A stretch of DNA of 64,000 nucleotides from contig JARFTV010000003.1 of the NCBI GenBank assembly GCA_029289325.1, forward strand, positions 85,523 to 149,522, read 5' to 3'. Source of the DNA: Alphaproteobacteria bacterium. GTDB taxonomy: Bacteria; Pseudomonadota; Alphaproteobacteria; Rhodobacterales; Rhodobacteraceae. Below, one piece after another: positions 48,256 to 56,175 of the stretch. The first letter of the stretch is position 1. Every line of letters starts with the position of its first letter. Under the pieces are notes generated by a model that was not told the origin of the DNA, ran no database searches, and saw only the letters and a list, made by a program, of their open reading frames with translations. The translations under genes and the position numbers were made by a program.

Positions 48256-50240
48256 ACCCTCCTGATCAGCGCATCCACCGCCACGGCGCCCTGCTCGCGC
48301 ACCATGACCGGATTGATCTCGATTTCCTCCAGGCTCTCATCCGCCAGCATGAGGTCGCCCAGCCGCACCGCCATCGCCGCGACCGCCGACATGTCGGCCT
48401 TTGGCCGCCCGCGATAGCCATCCAGCAAGGGCCACAGCCGCAAGCCCTTCGCCGCCGCCAGCACCTCGGCCTCGGTCACCGGCAGGACCAGCGTGACCGT
48501 ATCGGCCAGGACCTCCGCCGTTACCCCACCCATGCCCAGCGTCAGCGTGACGCCATAGACCGGGTCGCGGCGCAGGCCCAGAAGCACCTCGGCCACCGCA
48601 TCTGTCACCATCTCCTCGACCAGATAGCCGGTCGCGCCCGGCATCTCGGCCTGCCCGTCCAGCGCAGCAAGGCCCAGCCGCACCGCCCCGGCCTCGGTCT
48701 TGTGCGCGAAGCCCAGGCCCTTCAACACGTAAGGCCCGCCGAACTGCACCTTCGCCACGATCTCGGCCAGCGTCGCCCCCGTCACCGACCCCGGCACCGG
48801 AACCCCGGCCGTCGCCAGAAGCGCCTTCCCCTCTGCCTCGCTCAGCAGGACGGCATCACGCGGCGGCAGCGCCGACGCCGGCCGCCACCCGGCCACGCCC
48901 GCGGGCGTCTGCGCCGCCTTGATCGCCGCCAGCGCCGTCTCCAGCCCCAGAAGCGCGCAGACCCCCTCGCCCATCATCGCCTGCACCCGACCCTCGCCGA
49001 AATTCTCGGCCATCGAGGCGACCGGAAAGGCCGGCTTCCCCGCCGCTTTCTGCGCATCGATGATCGCCCGGAAGGCCGGATCATAGCCCGAAGGATCGCA
49101 GCGATCCGCCCGGGGCGCGTCGATGATATAGATCCCGGCGTCATAGGCCTCCAGCATGGCCGAGAAGACCTCGGTCGTCTTAGGCCCGTCACCCCAGATG
49201 AAGGTGTGGTAATCCAACGGGTTGGAGATCGTGGGGATCTCGCCCAGCACGGCGAACAGTCGGTCATGCGTGGCCTGCGGCACAGGAGGAAACTCCAGCC
49301 CGAAGGGCGCGGCCAGATCCGCCACCAGCCCCGCTTCGCCGCCCGAACAGGACAGCGAACACAGCCGCCGCCCGATCTGCGGGCCGTGGACATGGAAGAT
49401 CTTCAGCGTCTCGATCAGTTCCGACGGCGTGTTCACCTCGGCCACACCGATCTGCCGCAGAAAGGCACTGGACGCCGCGCCCCCACCCGCCAGCGAGGCG
49501 GTATGCGAGGCGGCCGCCGTCCGCGACAGCTCGGTCTTGCCCGACTTGATCGCGACCACCCCCTTGCCCAGCGCCCGAGCCTTCTGGGCCAGCGCGGCAA
49601 AGGCCGGGGCGTCGTCGATCCCCTCGATGTAAAGCCCCACCGCCGTCACCCGCGGATCGTCCAGAAGCGCCCCGGTCAGTTCGGCCAGCCCGACCACGGC
49701 GGCATTGCCCAGACAGGCGACATAGGCCACCGGCAAACCGCGGGCTTGCATCCCCATGTTGATGACGATGTTCGACGACTGGCTGACCAGCGCGACACCC
49801 GTATCGACCGGAACCCCACCATGCTGGTCGGGCCACAACAGCGCGCCGTCGAGGTAATTGATCACCCCATAGCAGTTCGGCCCCAGGATCGGCATCTCCC
49901 CCGCCGCGGCGACGAGCCTGTCCTGCAACCCCGGCTCTCCGGCCTCGGTCCAACCGGAGGCAAAGCAGATCGCCCCGCCCGCCCCCATCGCGGCCAGTTC
50001 GGCAACGACGTCGATCGTGGCAAAGCGGTTCACCCCGATGAAGGTCGCATCCGGTGCCTCGGGCAGGTCGGCCAGCGAGGCATAGGCCTTGAGCCCCCCG
50101 ATCTCGGCCTTGGTCGGATGCACGGGCCAGACAGGCCCCTGGAAGCCCATCTTGCGGCACTGCTCGATGACATTCAGCGCCCAGCCGGCGCCCAGGACGG
50201 CGATGTGACGCGGGCGGAGAAGGCGGTCGAGGCGGCTCAT
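48252..50240 (-). CDS. ADP-forming acyl-CoA synthetase (fused alpha and beta domains)
   Basis: 662 residues. The N-terminal CoA-binding Rossmann domain starts at RHIAVLGAGWALNVIEQCRK. Succinyl-CoA-synthetase-like domains follow with GPNCYGVINYLDG and SHTASLAGGGAASSAFLRQ (the SHTG-like segment of this family), and the C-terminal ATP-grasp part has FGGPYVLKGLGFAHKTEAGA and LVEEMVTDAVAEVLLGLRRD. It makes an acyl-CoA with ATP to ADP. Coupling to caiD (4-base overlap) suggests the substrate is gamma-butyrobetaine, crotonobetaine or carnitine. That is an inference from context; related enzymes use acetate or aryl acids. Confidence 0.8.
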   Translation of the reverse strand: MSRLDRLLRPRHIAVLGAGWALNVIEQCRKMGFQGPVWPVHPTKAEIGGLKAYASLADLPEAPDATFIGVNRFATIDVVAELAAMGAGGAICFASGWTEAGEPGLQDRLVAAAGEMPILGPNCYGVINYLDGALLWPDQHGGVPVDTGVALVSQSSNIVINMGMQARGLPVAYVACLGNAAVVGLAELTGALLDDPRVTAVGLYIEGIDDAPAFAALAQKARALGKGVVAIKSGKTELSRTAAASHTASLAGGGAASSAFLRQIGVAEVNTPSELIETLKIFHVHGPQIGRRLCSLSCSGGEAGLVADLAAPFGLEFPPVPQATHDRLFAVLGEIPTISNPLDYHTFIWGDGPKTTEVFSAMLEAYDAGIYIIDAPRADRCDPSGYDPAFRAIIDAQKAAGKPAFPVASMAENFGEGRVQAMMGEGVCALLGLETALAAIKAAQTPAGVAGWRPASALPPRDAVLLSEAEGKALLATAGVPVPGSVTGATLAEIVAKVQFGGPYVLKGLGFAHKTEAGAVRLGLAALDGQAEMPGATGYLVEEMVTDAVAEVLLGLRRDPVYGVTLTLGMGGVTAEVLADTVTLVLPVTEAEVLAAAKGLRLWPLLDGYRGRPKADMSAVAAMAVRLGDLMLADESLEEIEINPVMVREQGAVAVDALIRRV

Positions 50241-50268
50241 GCGCGGCCTCGTCCTGCTGCAACACTCC

Positions 50269-50310
50269 CCGGGGGCGCTTCGCCCCCCGGACCCCCAGAG
50301 GATATTTGGA
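50269..50310. repeat. dispersed gene-end palindrome, family C copy 2
   Basis: CCGGGGG (50269-50275) pairs with CCCCCGG (50284-50290), followed by ACCCCCAGAGGATATTTG and an A/G-rich tail (to 50310). It stands in opposite orientation to the copy at 50458-50499 in the same gap. Confidence 0.6.
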
Positions 50311-50457
50311 AACAGAAGAAAGAGCTGAAGAAGGCAGCGCCCCGCCCGGATCTGCCGGACGAGGCGCCTTCTCCCGTTACGGTCATCGGCGTCCCCGCCT
50401 GTACCGTGACACAACTGTGGCGCGTAAAGGTTAACATTTCGTTGCTTCTTCTGTTCT

Positions 50458-50499
50458 CAAATATCCCACGGGGGGTCCGGGGGGTGTGAAACCCCCCGG
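50458..50499. repeat. dispersed gene-end palindrome, family C copy 3
   Basis: CCGGGGGGT (50477-50485) pairs with ACCCCCCGG (50491-50499), preceded by CAAATATCCCAC. It begins 9 bases after the acyl-CoA dehydrogenase stop codon on the transcript, so it probably ends or attenuates that operon. Confidence 0.65.
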
Positions 50500-50508
50500 T
50501 CCGACGGG

Positions 50509-51672
50509 TCATCCCCCGACCGCCCTCAGAAGTTCGCGACTGATGATGTGCCGCTGGATCTCGGACGTGCCCTCCCAGATCCGCTCCACGCGAGAATCCC
50601 GCCAGATCCGCTCCAGCGGGAGCTCGTCCATCAGCCCCATGCCGCCGTGAATCTGGATCGCCTCGTCGGCGATATGCGCCAGGACCTCGGTCGCTTTCAG
50701 CTTGGCCATGGACATGTCGGCCTCGGTCACCGTGCCCTGGTCGTATTTCCAGGCCGCCTCGCGCGTCAGCAATTCGGCCGCCTTCAGCTCCATCGCCATG
50801 TCGGCCAGCTTGAAGGACACCCCCTGGAACTTGCCGATCTGCTGGCCGAACTGCTTCCGCTCTGCCGCATAGGATATCGCGTGCCCCAAGGCCCGCTCCG
50901 CCCGCCCCAGGCAGGTCGAGGCCACCTGCAGCCGGGTCGCGCCCAGCCAGGAGTTCGCGACCTCGAACCCCTTGTGCACCTCGCCCAGCACGTTCTCGGC
51001 AGGCACCCGGCAGTCGTCGAACTCCAGCACCGCGTTGGTGTAGCCGCGGTGAGAGACGTTGCGATACCCCTCGCGCACGGTGAAGCCGGGCGTGCCCTTG
51101 TCGACGAAGAAGGCCGTGATCAGCTTCTTCGGGCCCCGCGGGGTCTGTTCCTCGCCCGAGGCCATGAAGACGATGGCAAAGCCCGCAAGATCGGCGTGGC
51201 TGATGAAATGCTTTGTCCCGTTCAGCACCCAATCCCCGCCCTCCTGCCGGGCGCTGGCCTTCATCCCCCGCAAATCCGACCCCGCGCCGGGTTCGGTCAT
51301 CGCCAGGCAGTCCCAGGTCTCGCCCCGGATGCAGGGCATCAGGTAGCGTTCGCGCTGCTCGGCGTTCCCGGCCAGCAGGATGTTCGACGGCCGCGCCACA
51401 CAGGTCCAGTGCAGCGCATAGTTCGCCCGGCCCAGTTCCTTTTCGTAAAGCAGCCAGGACAGCGTATCGAGCCCCGCGCCACCCACCTCGACCGGCATGT
51501 TCGCCGCATAAAGGCCGGCGGCAATGGCTTTACGCTGGATCTCGCGGATCAGGTCCAGGGGCAGGAGCCCGGTGCGCTCCACCATCTGCTCATGCGGATA
51601 AAGCTCGGTCTCCACGAAGGCGCGCGTGGTGTCGACGATCATCCGCTGTTCTTCGGTCAGGCCGAAATCCAT
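50509..51672 (-). CDS. acyl-CoA dehydrogenase (probable gamma-butyrobetainyl-CoA dehydrogenase)
   Basis: 387 residues with complete family motifs: LAMTEPGAGSDLRGMKASA (about 127-145), GRAERALGHAISYAAERKQF (about 257-276) and the C-terminal RIWEGTSEIQRHIISREL with catalytic E367. It is FAD-dependent and passes electrons to ETF. The gene starts 4 bases after the carnitine dehydrogenase fusion, with AAGGAG upstream. Given the neighbours, oxidation of gamma-butyrobetainyl-CoA to crotonobetainyl-CoA is the best hypothesis. Other short-chain acyl-CoA substrates are possible. Confidence 0.85.
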   Translation of the reverse strand: MDFGLTEEQRMIVDTTRAFVETELYPHEQMVERTGLLPLDLIREIQRKAIAAGLYAANMPVEVGGAGLDTLSWLLYEKELGRANYALHWTCVARPSNILLAGNAEQRERYLMPCIRGETWDCLAMTEPGAGSDLRGMKASARQEGGDWVLNGTKHFISHADLAGFAIVFMASGEEQTPRGPKKLITAFFVDKGTPGFTVREGYRNVSHRGYTNAVLEFDDCRVPAENVLGEVHKGFEVANSWLGATRLQVASTCLGRAERALGHAISYAAERKQFGQQIGKFQGVSFKLADMAMELKAAELLTREAAWKYDQGTVTEADMSMAKLKATEVLAHIADEAIQIHGGMGLMDELPLERIWRDSRVERIWEGTSEIQRHIISRELLRAVGG

Positions 51673-51676
51673 CGCC

Positions 51677-53155
51677 TCACTCCTTCTTCTGGCCCACGGC
51701 GCGGCCCGCGCCTTCGGGCAATGGCAGCCCAGCATGCGCCTCGGCCACCGCTTTCAGATGTCCCCAGACCTCCGGGGCGGCCGGAACCGTCTTGCCCGCC
51801 TTCATGTCGACGTGCAGGCACAGCTGTTCGACTGTCGCCACGCAGTCCTCGCCCTTCATGATCCGCACGAAGGAGCGGAACCGCTTTTCATCGGCCGAGA
51901 TGATCTGCAGCTCGCCGCGCAGATGGTCGCCCAGCTTCGCCTCGCCCAGGTGCCGGATATGCGTTTCGGCCGAATAGAACGAATGGCCCGCTGCGACATA
52001 ATCCATCCCCGCGCCGATCATCCGCAGGAAGTTGTCCACGGTTTCCGAATTGCAGAAGTAATAGCGGCTTTCCGTCATATGGCCGTTGTAGTCGATCCAG
52101 CCCGGCAGCACCTGCCCCTGCCACATGACCAGCGGGGCGGCCTTCGCCCCGGTGTCCAGCCCCTTCGCCATCTCGGCATGGAAAGCCGCCGCCCGGCGTT
52201 CGTCATGCTCGCGCAGCACCTTCCCGGCGCCCCAGTTGCGTTCCTTCAGCGACCGCAGGAAGCCAACGAGGTTGCGATCCCGGATCCGCTCCAGCTCGCG
52301 GATGCCATACATGCCGGACTGCGCGTCGGACTGGCTGGCGACCAGATCGACCAGCTCGTCGTTGAACTCGGGCACATCCATCAGCTTGGTCCAGGGCCAT
52401 TTCAGCGCCGGCCCGAACTGGGCCATGAAATGCCGCATCCCGGCCTCGCCCCCGGCAATCCGGTAGGTCTCGAACAGGCCCATCTGACCCCAGCGCAGGC
52501 CAAAGCCCATGCGGATCGCCTCGTCGATCTCCTCGGTCGTGGCGATGCCGTCCTTCAGCATCCACAGCGCCTCACGCCAGACCGCCTCGAGGAAACGGTT
52601 GCCGATGAAGGCGTCGATCTCGTGCCGGATCACCAGGGGGAACATCCCGATGTCCTTCATGATCTGCACCGTCCGCTCCACCACCTCGGGCGGGTTCTTC
52701 TCCGACCCCGAGATTTCGGACAGGGGCAGCAGGTAGACCGGGTTGAACGGATGGGCGACGATGATGTTCGCCGGGTTCACCGCAGACTTCTGCAAGTCGC
52801 TCGCCTTGAACCCGCTGGTGGAAGACCCGATCAGCACCCCGGGGTTCGATTGCTGCAACTGGGCATAGACCTTGTGCTTCAGCTCGATCCGTTCCGAGAC
52901 CGACTCCTGCACATATTCCGCGCCCTCGACCGCCTCGCCGATCGTGCCGTGGAAGGTCAGCTTCCCCTCCGCCGGCATCGGCACATCGGACAAGGCGGGC
53001 AGCGCCGCGCGGGCATTGGACAGGACCGCCGCGATCTTCCGCTCCGCCTCAGGGTCGGGGTCGAACACCCCCACATCCCAGCCGTTCAACAGGAACCGCG
53101 CGGCCCAGCCGCCCCCGATCACCCCGCCACCGATGATTGCCGCCTTGCGCGCCAT
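51677..53155 (-). CDS. lcdH: L-carnitine 3-dehydrogenase fused to a hotdog thioesterase
   Basis: 492 residues. The N-terminal 320 residues are a 3-hydroxyacyl-CoA-dehydrogenase-like enzyme: Rossmann IIGGGVIGGGWAARF (7-21), SSTSGF (111-116), HPFNPVYLLPLSEI with H135, and EIDAFIGNRFLEAVWREAL. Residues about 340-480 are a hotdog-fold thioesterase with WIDYNGHMTESRY (DYNGHM at 355-360). L-carnitine dehydrogenases of rhizobia and Rhodobacteraceae have this fused form. The first domain oxidises carnitine to 3-dehydrocarnitine with NAD+; the second fits hydrolysis of betainyl-CoA, the product of the BKACE reaction. The start at MARKAAIIGG follows GAGGGGA. Confidence 0.88.
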   Translation of the reverse strand: MARKAAIIGGGVIGGGWAARFLLNGWDVGVFDPDPEAERKIAAVLSNARAALPALSDVPMPAEGKLTFHGTIGEAVEGAEYVQESVSERIELKHKVYAQLQQSNPGVLIGSSTSGFKASDLQKSAVNPANIIVAHPFNPVYLLPLSEISGSEKNPPEVVERTVQIMKDIGMFPLVIRHEIDAFIGNRFLEAVWREALWMLKDGIATTEEIDEAIRMGFGLRWGQMGLFETYRIAGGEAGMRHFMAQFGPALKWPWTKLMDVPEFNDELVDLVASQSDAQSGMYGIRELERIRDRNLVGFLRSLKERNWGAGKVLREHDERRAAAFHAEMAKGLDTGAKAAPLVMWQGQVLPGWIDYNGHMTESRYYFCNSETVDNFLRMIGAGMDYVAAGHSFYSAETHIRHLGEAKLGDHLRGELQIISADEKRFRSFVRIMKGEDCVATVEQLCLHVDMKAGKTVPAAPEVWGHLKAVAEAHAGLPLPEGAGRAVGQKKE

Positions 53156-53165
53156 TGTCGTCCCC

Positions 53166-53483
53166 TCAGTCAATGCAGATGCCGACCGTCTGGCCGGTCT
53201 CGTCCAGGAATTCATAGCAGCCGAACATCGGCGAGACCGGCGAACAGGTCCGCGTGTCGGCAAAACAGACGCCCGAGCAGTCGGCCGCCTTTGCGCATGA
53301 CTTGCCCGCATCGGGCTCCGGCCGGAAACAGACCTCGTCCGGCAACAGCCCGCCGCGCCCGACCGTGCCGCCCTTCAGCAGGCACTCGGCCCGGTCGGCG
53401 TCGGACAGCCGCTTGCCCTCCGTGGGCGGCTCCTCGACGCAGGCCCCCAGCGCCAGAGCGGCGATCAGGGCAAGCCGTCTCAT
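53166..53483 (-). CDS. small cysteine-rich lipoprotein in the carnitine operon
   Basis: 105 residues. MRRLALIAALALGAC is a lipoprotein signal with the acylated C15. The mature chain holds eight more cysteines, in CLLKGG, EVCFRP, KSCAKAADCSGVCF, RTCSP, GCYEF and GICID, spaced for disulphide pairing in the periplasm. No domain recognised. Its start overlaps the HD-domain stop by 4 bases and it ends 10 bases before the carnitine dehydrogenase start, so it is made with the pathway enzymes even though they are cytoplasmic. Confidence 0.75.
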   Translation of the reverse strand: MRRLALIAALALGACVEEPPTEGKRLSDADRAECLLKGGTVGRGGLLPDEVCFRPEPDAGKSCAKAADCSGVCFADTRTCSPVSPMFGCYEFLDETGQTVGICID

Positions 53484-54100
53484 GCTGCCCGCTTGGCCGC
53501 GCGCGCGGCATCGGTCAGGGCCACCCGCTCACCCGCCCGGATCACCGCGGGGTCATAGGCCGTGCGTGCAAAGACCTCGCGCACCAGCGGGGCGAAGTCC
53601 TCGACCTTCATCGTCGGATAGGCGGGGTCGAAACTCGACTGATCCCACATTTCGCAGAACTCGGCGCAGTCGTCGTGATAGGCATGGCCCTTGAAGCGGT
53701 CGCGCGCGTGCCGGTTCCCGCCGACGTGATGCGCATAATACAGCCGCTGGAAATCGCCGTGCTTTTCCACCACCCATGTCACCTGCTCGCGCACGAAGGG
53801 CTTCAGGATCGCGGCGGCATATTCGTCGTGATTGTAGGGCGCATAGATGTCGCCGATGTCATGCAGCAGCGCCGCCACCACCCAGTCGGTATCCGCCCCC
53901 GCCCGCCAGGCCCGGGTCGCCGCCTGCAGCGAATGGCCCAGCCGCGTGACCTGATAGCCCGACAGGCTTTCATCCAGCTCGACCAGCGCGCCCAGCAGAC
54001 GATCCGCCGTGCCCGAGGCATAGTCCCGCTCATGCACGTCCAGCATGGCATAGTCCTCGGCATCGCCGTCCTTCATCGCGGTGAACTTGACCTTGTCCAT
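53480..54100 (-). CDS. HD-domain protein of the carnitine operon (possible diiron enzyme)
   Basis: 206 residues. HD-superfamily metal residues: H56 in RLGHSLQAATRA, H80-D81 in ALLHDIGD, and further histidines H91, H114 (VEKHGDF) and H124-H125, with aspartates in WDQSSFDP (D153, D158). The GHSLQ...LLHDIGD spacing and the late WDxxSFDP resemble the HD oxygenases PhnZ and TmpB rather than phosphodiesterases; TmpB acts on a trimethylammonium phosphonate. An oxygenase or hydrolase acting on a quaternary amine is therefore possible but not shown. It lies 1 base from the BKACE gene and overlaps the lipoprotein by 4. Confidence 0.75.
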   Translation of the reverse strand: MDKVKFTAMKDGDAEDYAMLDVHERDYASGTADRLLGALVELDESLSGYQVTRLGHSLQAATRAWRAGADTDWVVAALLHDIGDIYAPYNHDEYAAAILKPFVREQVTWVVEKHGDFQRLYYAHHVGGNRHARDRFKGHAYHDDCAEFCEMWDQSSFDPAYPTMKVEDFAPLVREVFARTAYDPAVIRAGERVALTDAARAAKRAA

Positions 54101-54101
54101 C

Positions 54102-55016
54102 TTACTTCGCCACCGGAGCGCGCTTCTCCAGCTTCAGCCGCGCCCGCACCTCGGCCGGGGTGATCACCCGCGCACCCAGATTCTCGATGATCGTGGCCGC
54201 CCGCTCGACCAGCTGCGCATTCGTGGCCAGCACGCCCTTGTCCAGCCACAGGTTGTCCTCCAGCCCCACCCGCACATTGCCGCCGCCCAGCACCGCCGCC
54301 GCGACATAGGGCATCTGGTGGCGGCCCAGCGCAAAGGCCGACCAGTGCCAGTCGGCCGGCACGTTGTTGACCATCGCCATGTAGGTGTTCAGGTCATCCG
54401 GCGCGCCCCACGGCACGCCCATGCACAGCTGCACCAGCACGGGCTCGGGGATAACGCCCTCCCTGACCAGCTCCTTTGCCAGCCACAGATGGCCGGTATC
54501 AAAGGCCTCGATCTCGATCCGCACCCCCGCCGCCGTCATGCGCCGCGCCATGTCGCGCAGCATCCCCGGCGTGTTGACCATGACGTAATCGGCCTCGTTG
54601 AAGTTCATCGTGCCGCAGTCCAGCGTGCAGATCTCGGGCCGGCAGTCGACCACATGCGCCACCCGTTCGGCGGCCCCCGCCATGTCGGACCGCGGACCGA
54701 TCCGGCCCATATCCTCGGTCCCCTCGAAATAGATGTCGCCGCCCATCCCGGCCGTCAGGTTCAGGACCACATCCGTATCGCTGTCGCGGATCCGCTCCGT
54801 CACCTCACGATAGTACTCCAGCTTGCGGCTGGGCTTGCCCGTCTCGGGGTCGCGCACATGGCAATGCACCACCGCCGCCCCCGCCTTGGCCGCCGCGATG
54901 GCGCTTTCGGCGATCTCCTTCGGGCTGCGGGGCACATGGGGCGACCGATCCTGCGTGCCGCCCGAGCCGGTGACGGCGCAGGTGATGAAGACTTCTCGGT
55001 TCATGGTCAGCGGCAT
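54102..55016 (-). CDS. beta-keto acid cleavage enzyme (BKACE, DUF849), probable 3-dehydrocarnitine cleavage
   Basis: 304 residues of the BKACE/Kce family. The metal ligands H51 and H53 in VVHCHVRDP and the late glutamate E253 in RVGLEDNLW are conserved. BKACE enzymes condense a beta-keto acid with acetyl-CoA, giving acetoacetate and a new acyl-CoA; with 3-dehydrocarnitine the product is betainyl-CoA. Several BKACE in carnitine gene clusters have been shown to use that substrate. It is the first gene of the minus-strand operon, divergent from a GlxA-type regulator across 73 bases. GGGAGG precedes ATG 55016; an internal ATG at 55004 is possible. Confidence 0.88.
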   Translation of the reverse strand: MPLTMNREVFITCAVTGSGGTQDRSPHVPRSPKEIAESAIAAAKAGAAVVHCHVRDPETGKPSRKLEYYREVTERIRDSDTDVVLNLTAGMGGDIYFEGTEDMGRIGPRSDMAGAAERVAHVVDCRPEICTLDCGTMNFNEADYVMVNTPGMLRDMARRMTAAGVRIEIEAFDTGHLWLAKELVREGVIPEPVLVQLCMGVPWGAPDDLNTYMAMVNNVPADWHWSAFALGRHQMPYVAAAVLGGGNVRVGLEDNLWLDKGVLATNAQLVERAATIIENLGARVITPAEVRARLKLEKRAPVAK

Positions 55017-55089
55017 TGCTATCCTCCCTCGGGCTTGGCCCCACCATAGCCGCCTTGCACGCCGCCGCTTTGCATCCTACGAAATCCGC

Positions 55090-56175
55090 ATGTCGGAAAG
55101 TGCCATCTTCCACCCCGCGCGCGCGCCTCTGACCATCGCGCTCCTCGTCCTGCCCCAGGCGTCGATCCTCGAGGTCGCCTCGGCGCTCGACCCTCTGCGC
55201 AACGCCAACCGCCACCTCGGGTATGAGGCTTTCCGCTGGCGCGTCGTCTCGCCTGACGGCGCGCCCGTGCCGCTGACCTGCGGCATCGAACTCCCCTCCT
55301 CCGGCCCCCTTGCCCATGCCGTGGGCGCGGATGCGCTGATCGTCATCGCCGGCTATCGCCTGGCCGAGGTCGCGACCCGCCCGCTGATCCGCGACCTCCG
55401 CCGCATCGCGCCGCGCTTCCATCTCGTCGGAGGGATCGACGCCGCCCCCTGGGTCCTCGCCCGCGCCGGCCTCCTCGACGGCCACCGCGCCACGGTGCAC
55501 TGGGAGGACCTCGAGGACCTCGCCGCCGCCCATCCCCATGTCGATGTCGTCCCCGACCGCTTCGTGATCGACCGCAACCGCGTCACGATCTCGGGCGCCG
55601 CCCCGGCCCAGGACTTCATGCTCCACCTGATCCGCAGCCGCCACGGCGCGGCGCTGGCCCGTCAGGTGGCGGCAAGTTTCCTCGCCACCGTCCGCCACGG
55701 CCATGAACCGCAGATCGCCCCGCAGGACGCCGCCCTCGACCCCCGCGTCGCGCAGGCGCTGGCCCGGATGGAGGCGCGGATCGACAGTCCCGAACCCGCC
55801 GCCGAGACCGCAAGAGCCGTCGGCCTTTCCCCCCGGCGCCTCGAAACGCTATTCCGGCAGGCGCTCGGCACCACCCCCGCCGCCCATGCGCTTGACCTGC
55901 GCCTTCAGGCCGCGCGCCGGATGCTCACCGACACGCGCCACCCGATCGCCGAGGTCGCCCTGCGGACCGGCTTCTCCAGCCCCTCGACCCTGTCCCGTGC
56001 CTTCCGCGCCCGCTTCGGCCAGGCGCCCGGCGCGCTGCGCCATCCCCCGGCCCGGCCACTCAGGCCGCGTCCAGAAGCCCCCGGCCCTTCAGCAGCGCCT
56101 CGACCCCCGGCATCCGGCCCCGGAACTTCAGATACAGCGCCTCTGCCTCCTCCGACCCGCCCGCCGAAAGGATGA
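55090..56175 (+). CDS. GlxA-family AraC-type transcriptional regulator (probable carnitine regulator)
   Basis: 361 residues. The N-terminal DJ-1/PfpI-like ligand domain (about 15-190: LTIALLVLPQASILEVASAL, HLVGGIDAAPWVLARAGLLD) is followed by two AraC helix-turn-helix motifs (about 235-325: SPRRLETLFRQALGTTPAAH and IAEVALRTGFSSPSTLSRAF). In pseudomonads the related CdhR activates carnitine dehydrogenase genes, so control of the divergent operon is likely. The normal AraC end FGQAPGALR is followed by about 40 extra Pro/Arg-rich residues that run 116 bases into the convergent peptidase gene, suggesting a lost stop codon. Confidence 0.82.
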   Translation: MSESAIFHPARAPLTIALLVLPQASILEVASALDPLRNANRHLGYEAFRWRVVSPDGAPVPLTCGIELPSSGPLAHAVGADALIVIAGYRLAEVATRPLIRDLRRIAPRFHLVGGIDAAPWVLARAGLLDGHRATVHWEDLEDLAAAHPHVDVVPDRFVIDRNRVTISGAAPAQDFMLHLIRSRHGAALARQVAASFLATVRHGHEPQIAPQDAALDPRVAQALARMEARIDSPEPAAETARAVGLSPRRLETLFRQALGTTPAAHALDLRLQAARRMLTDTRHPIAEVALRTGFSSPSTLSRAFRARFGQAPGALRHPPARPLRPRPEAPGPSAAPRPPASGPGTSDTAPLPPPTRPPKG

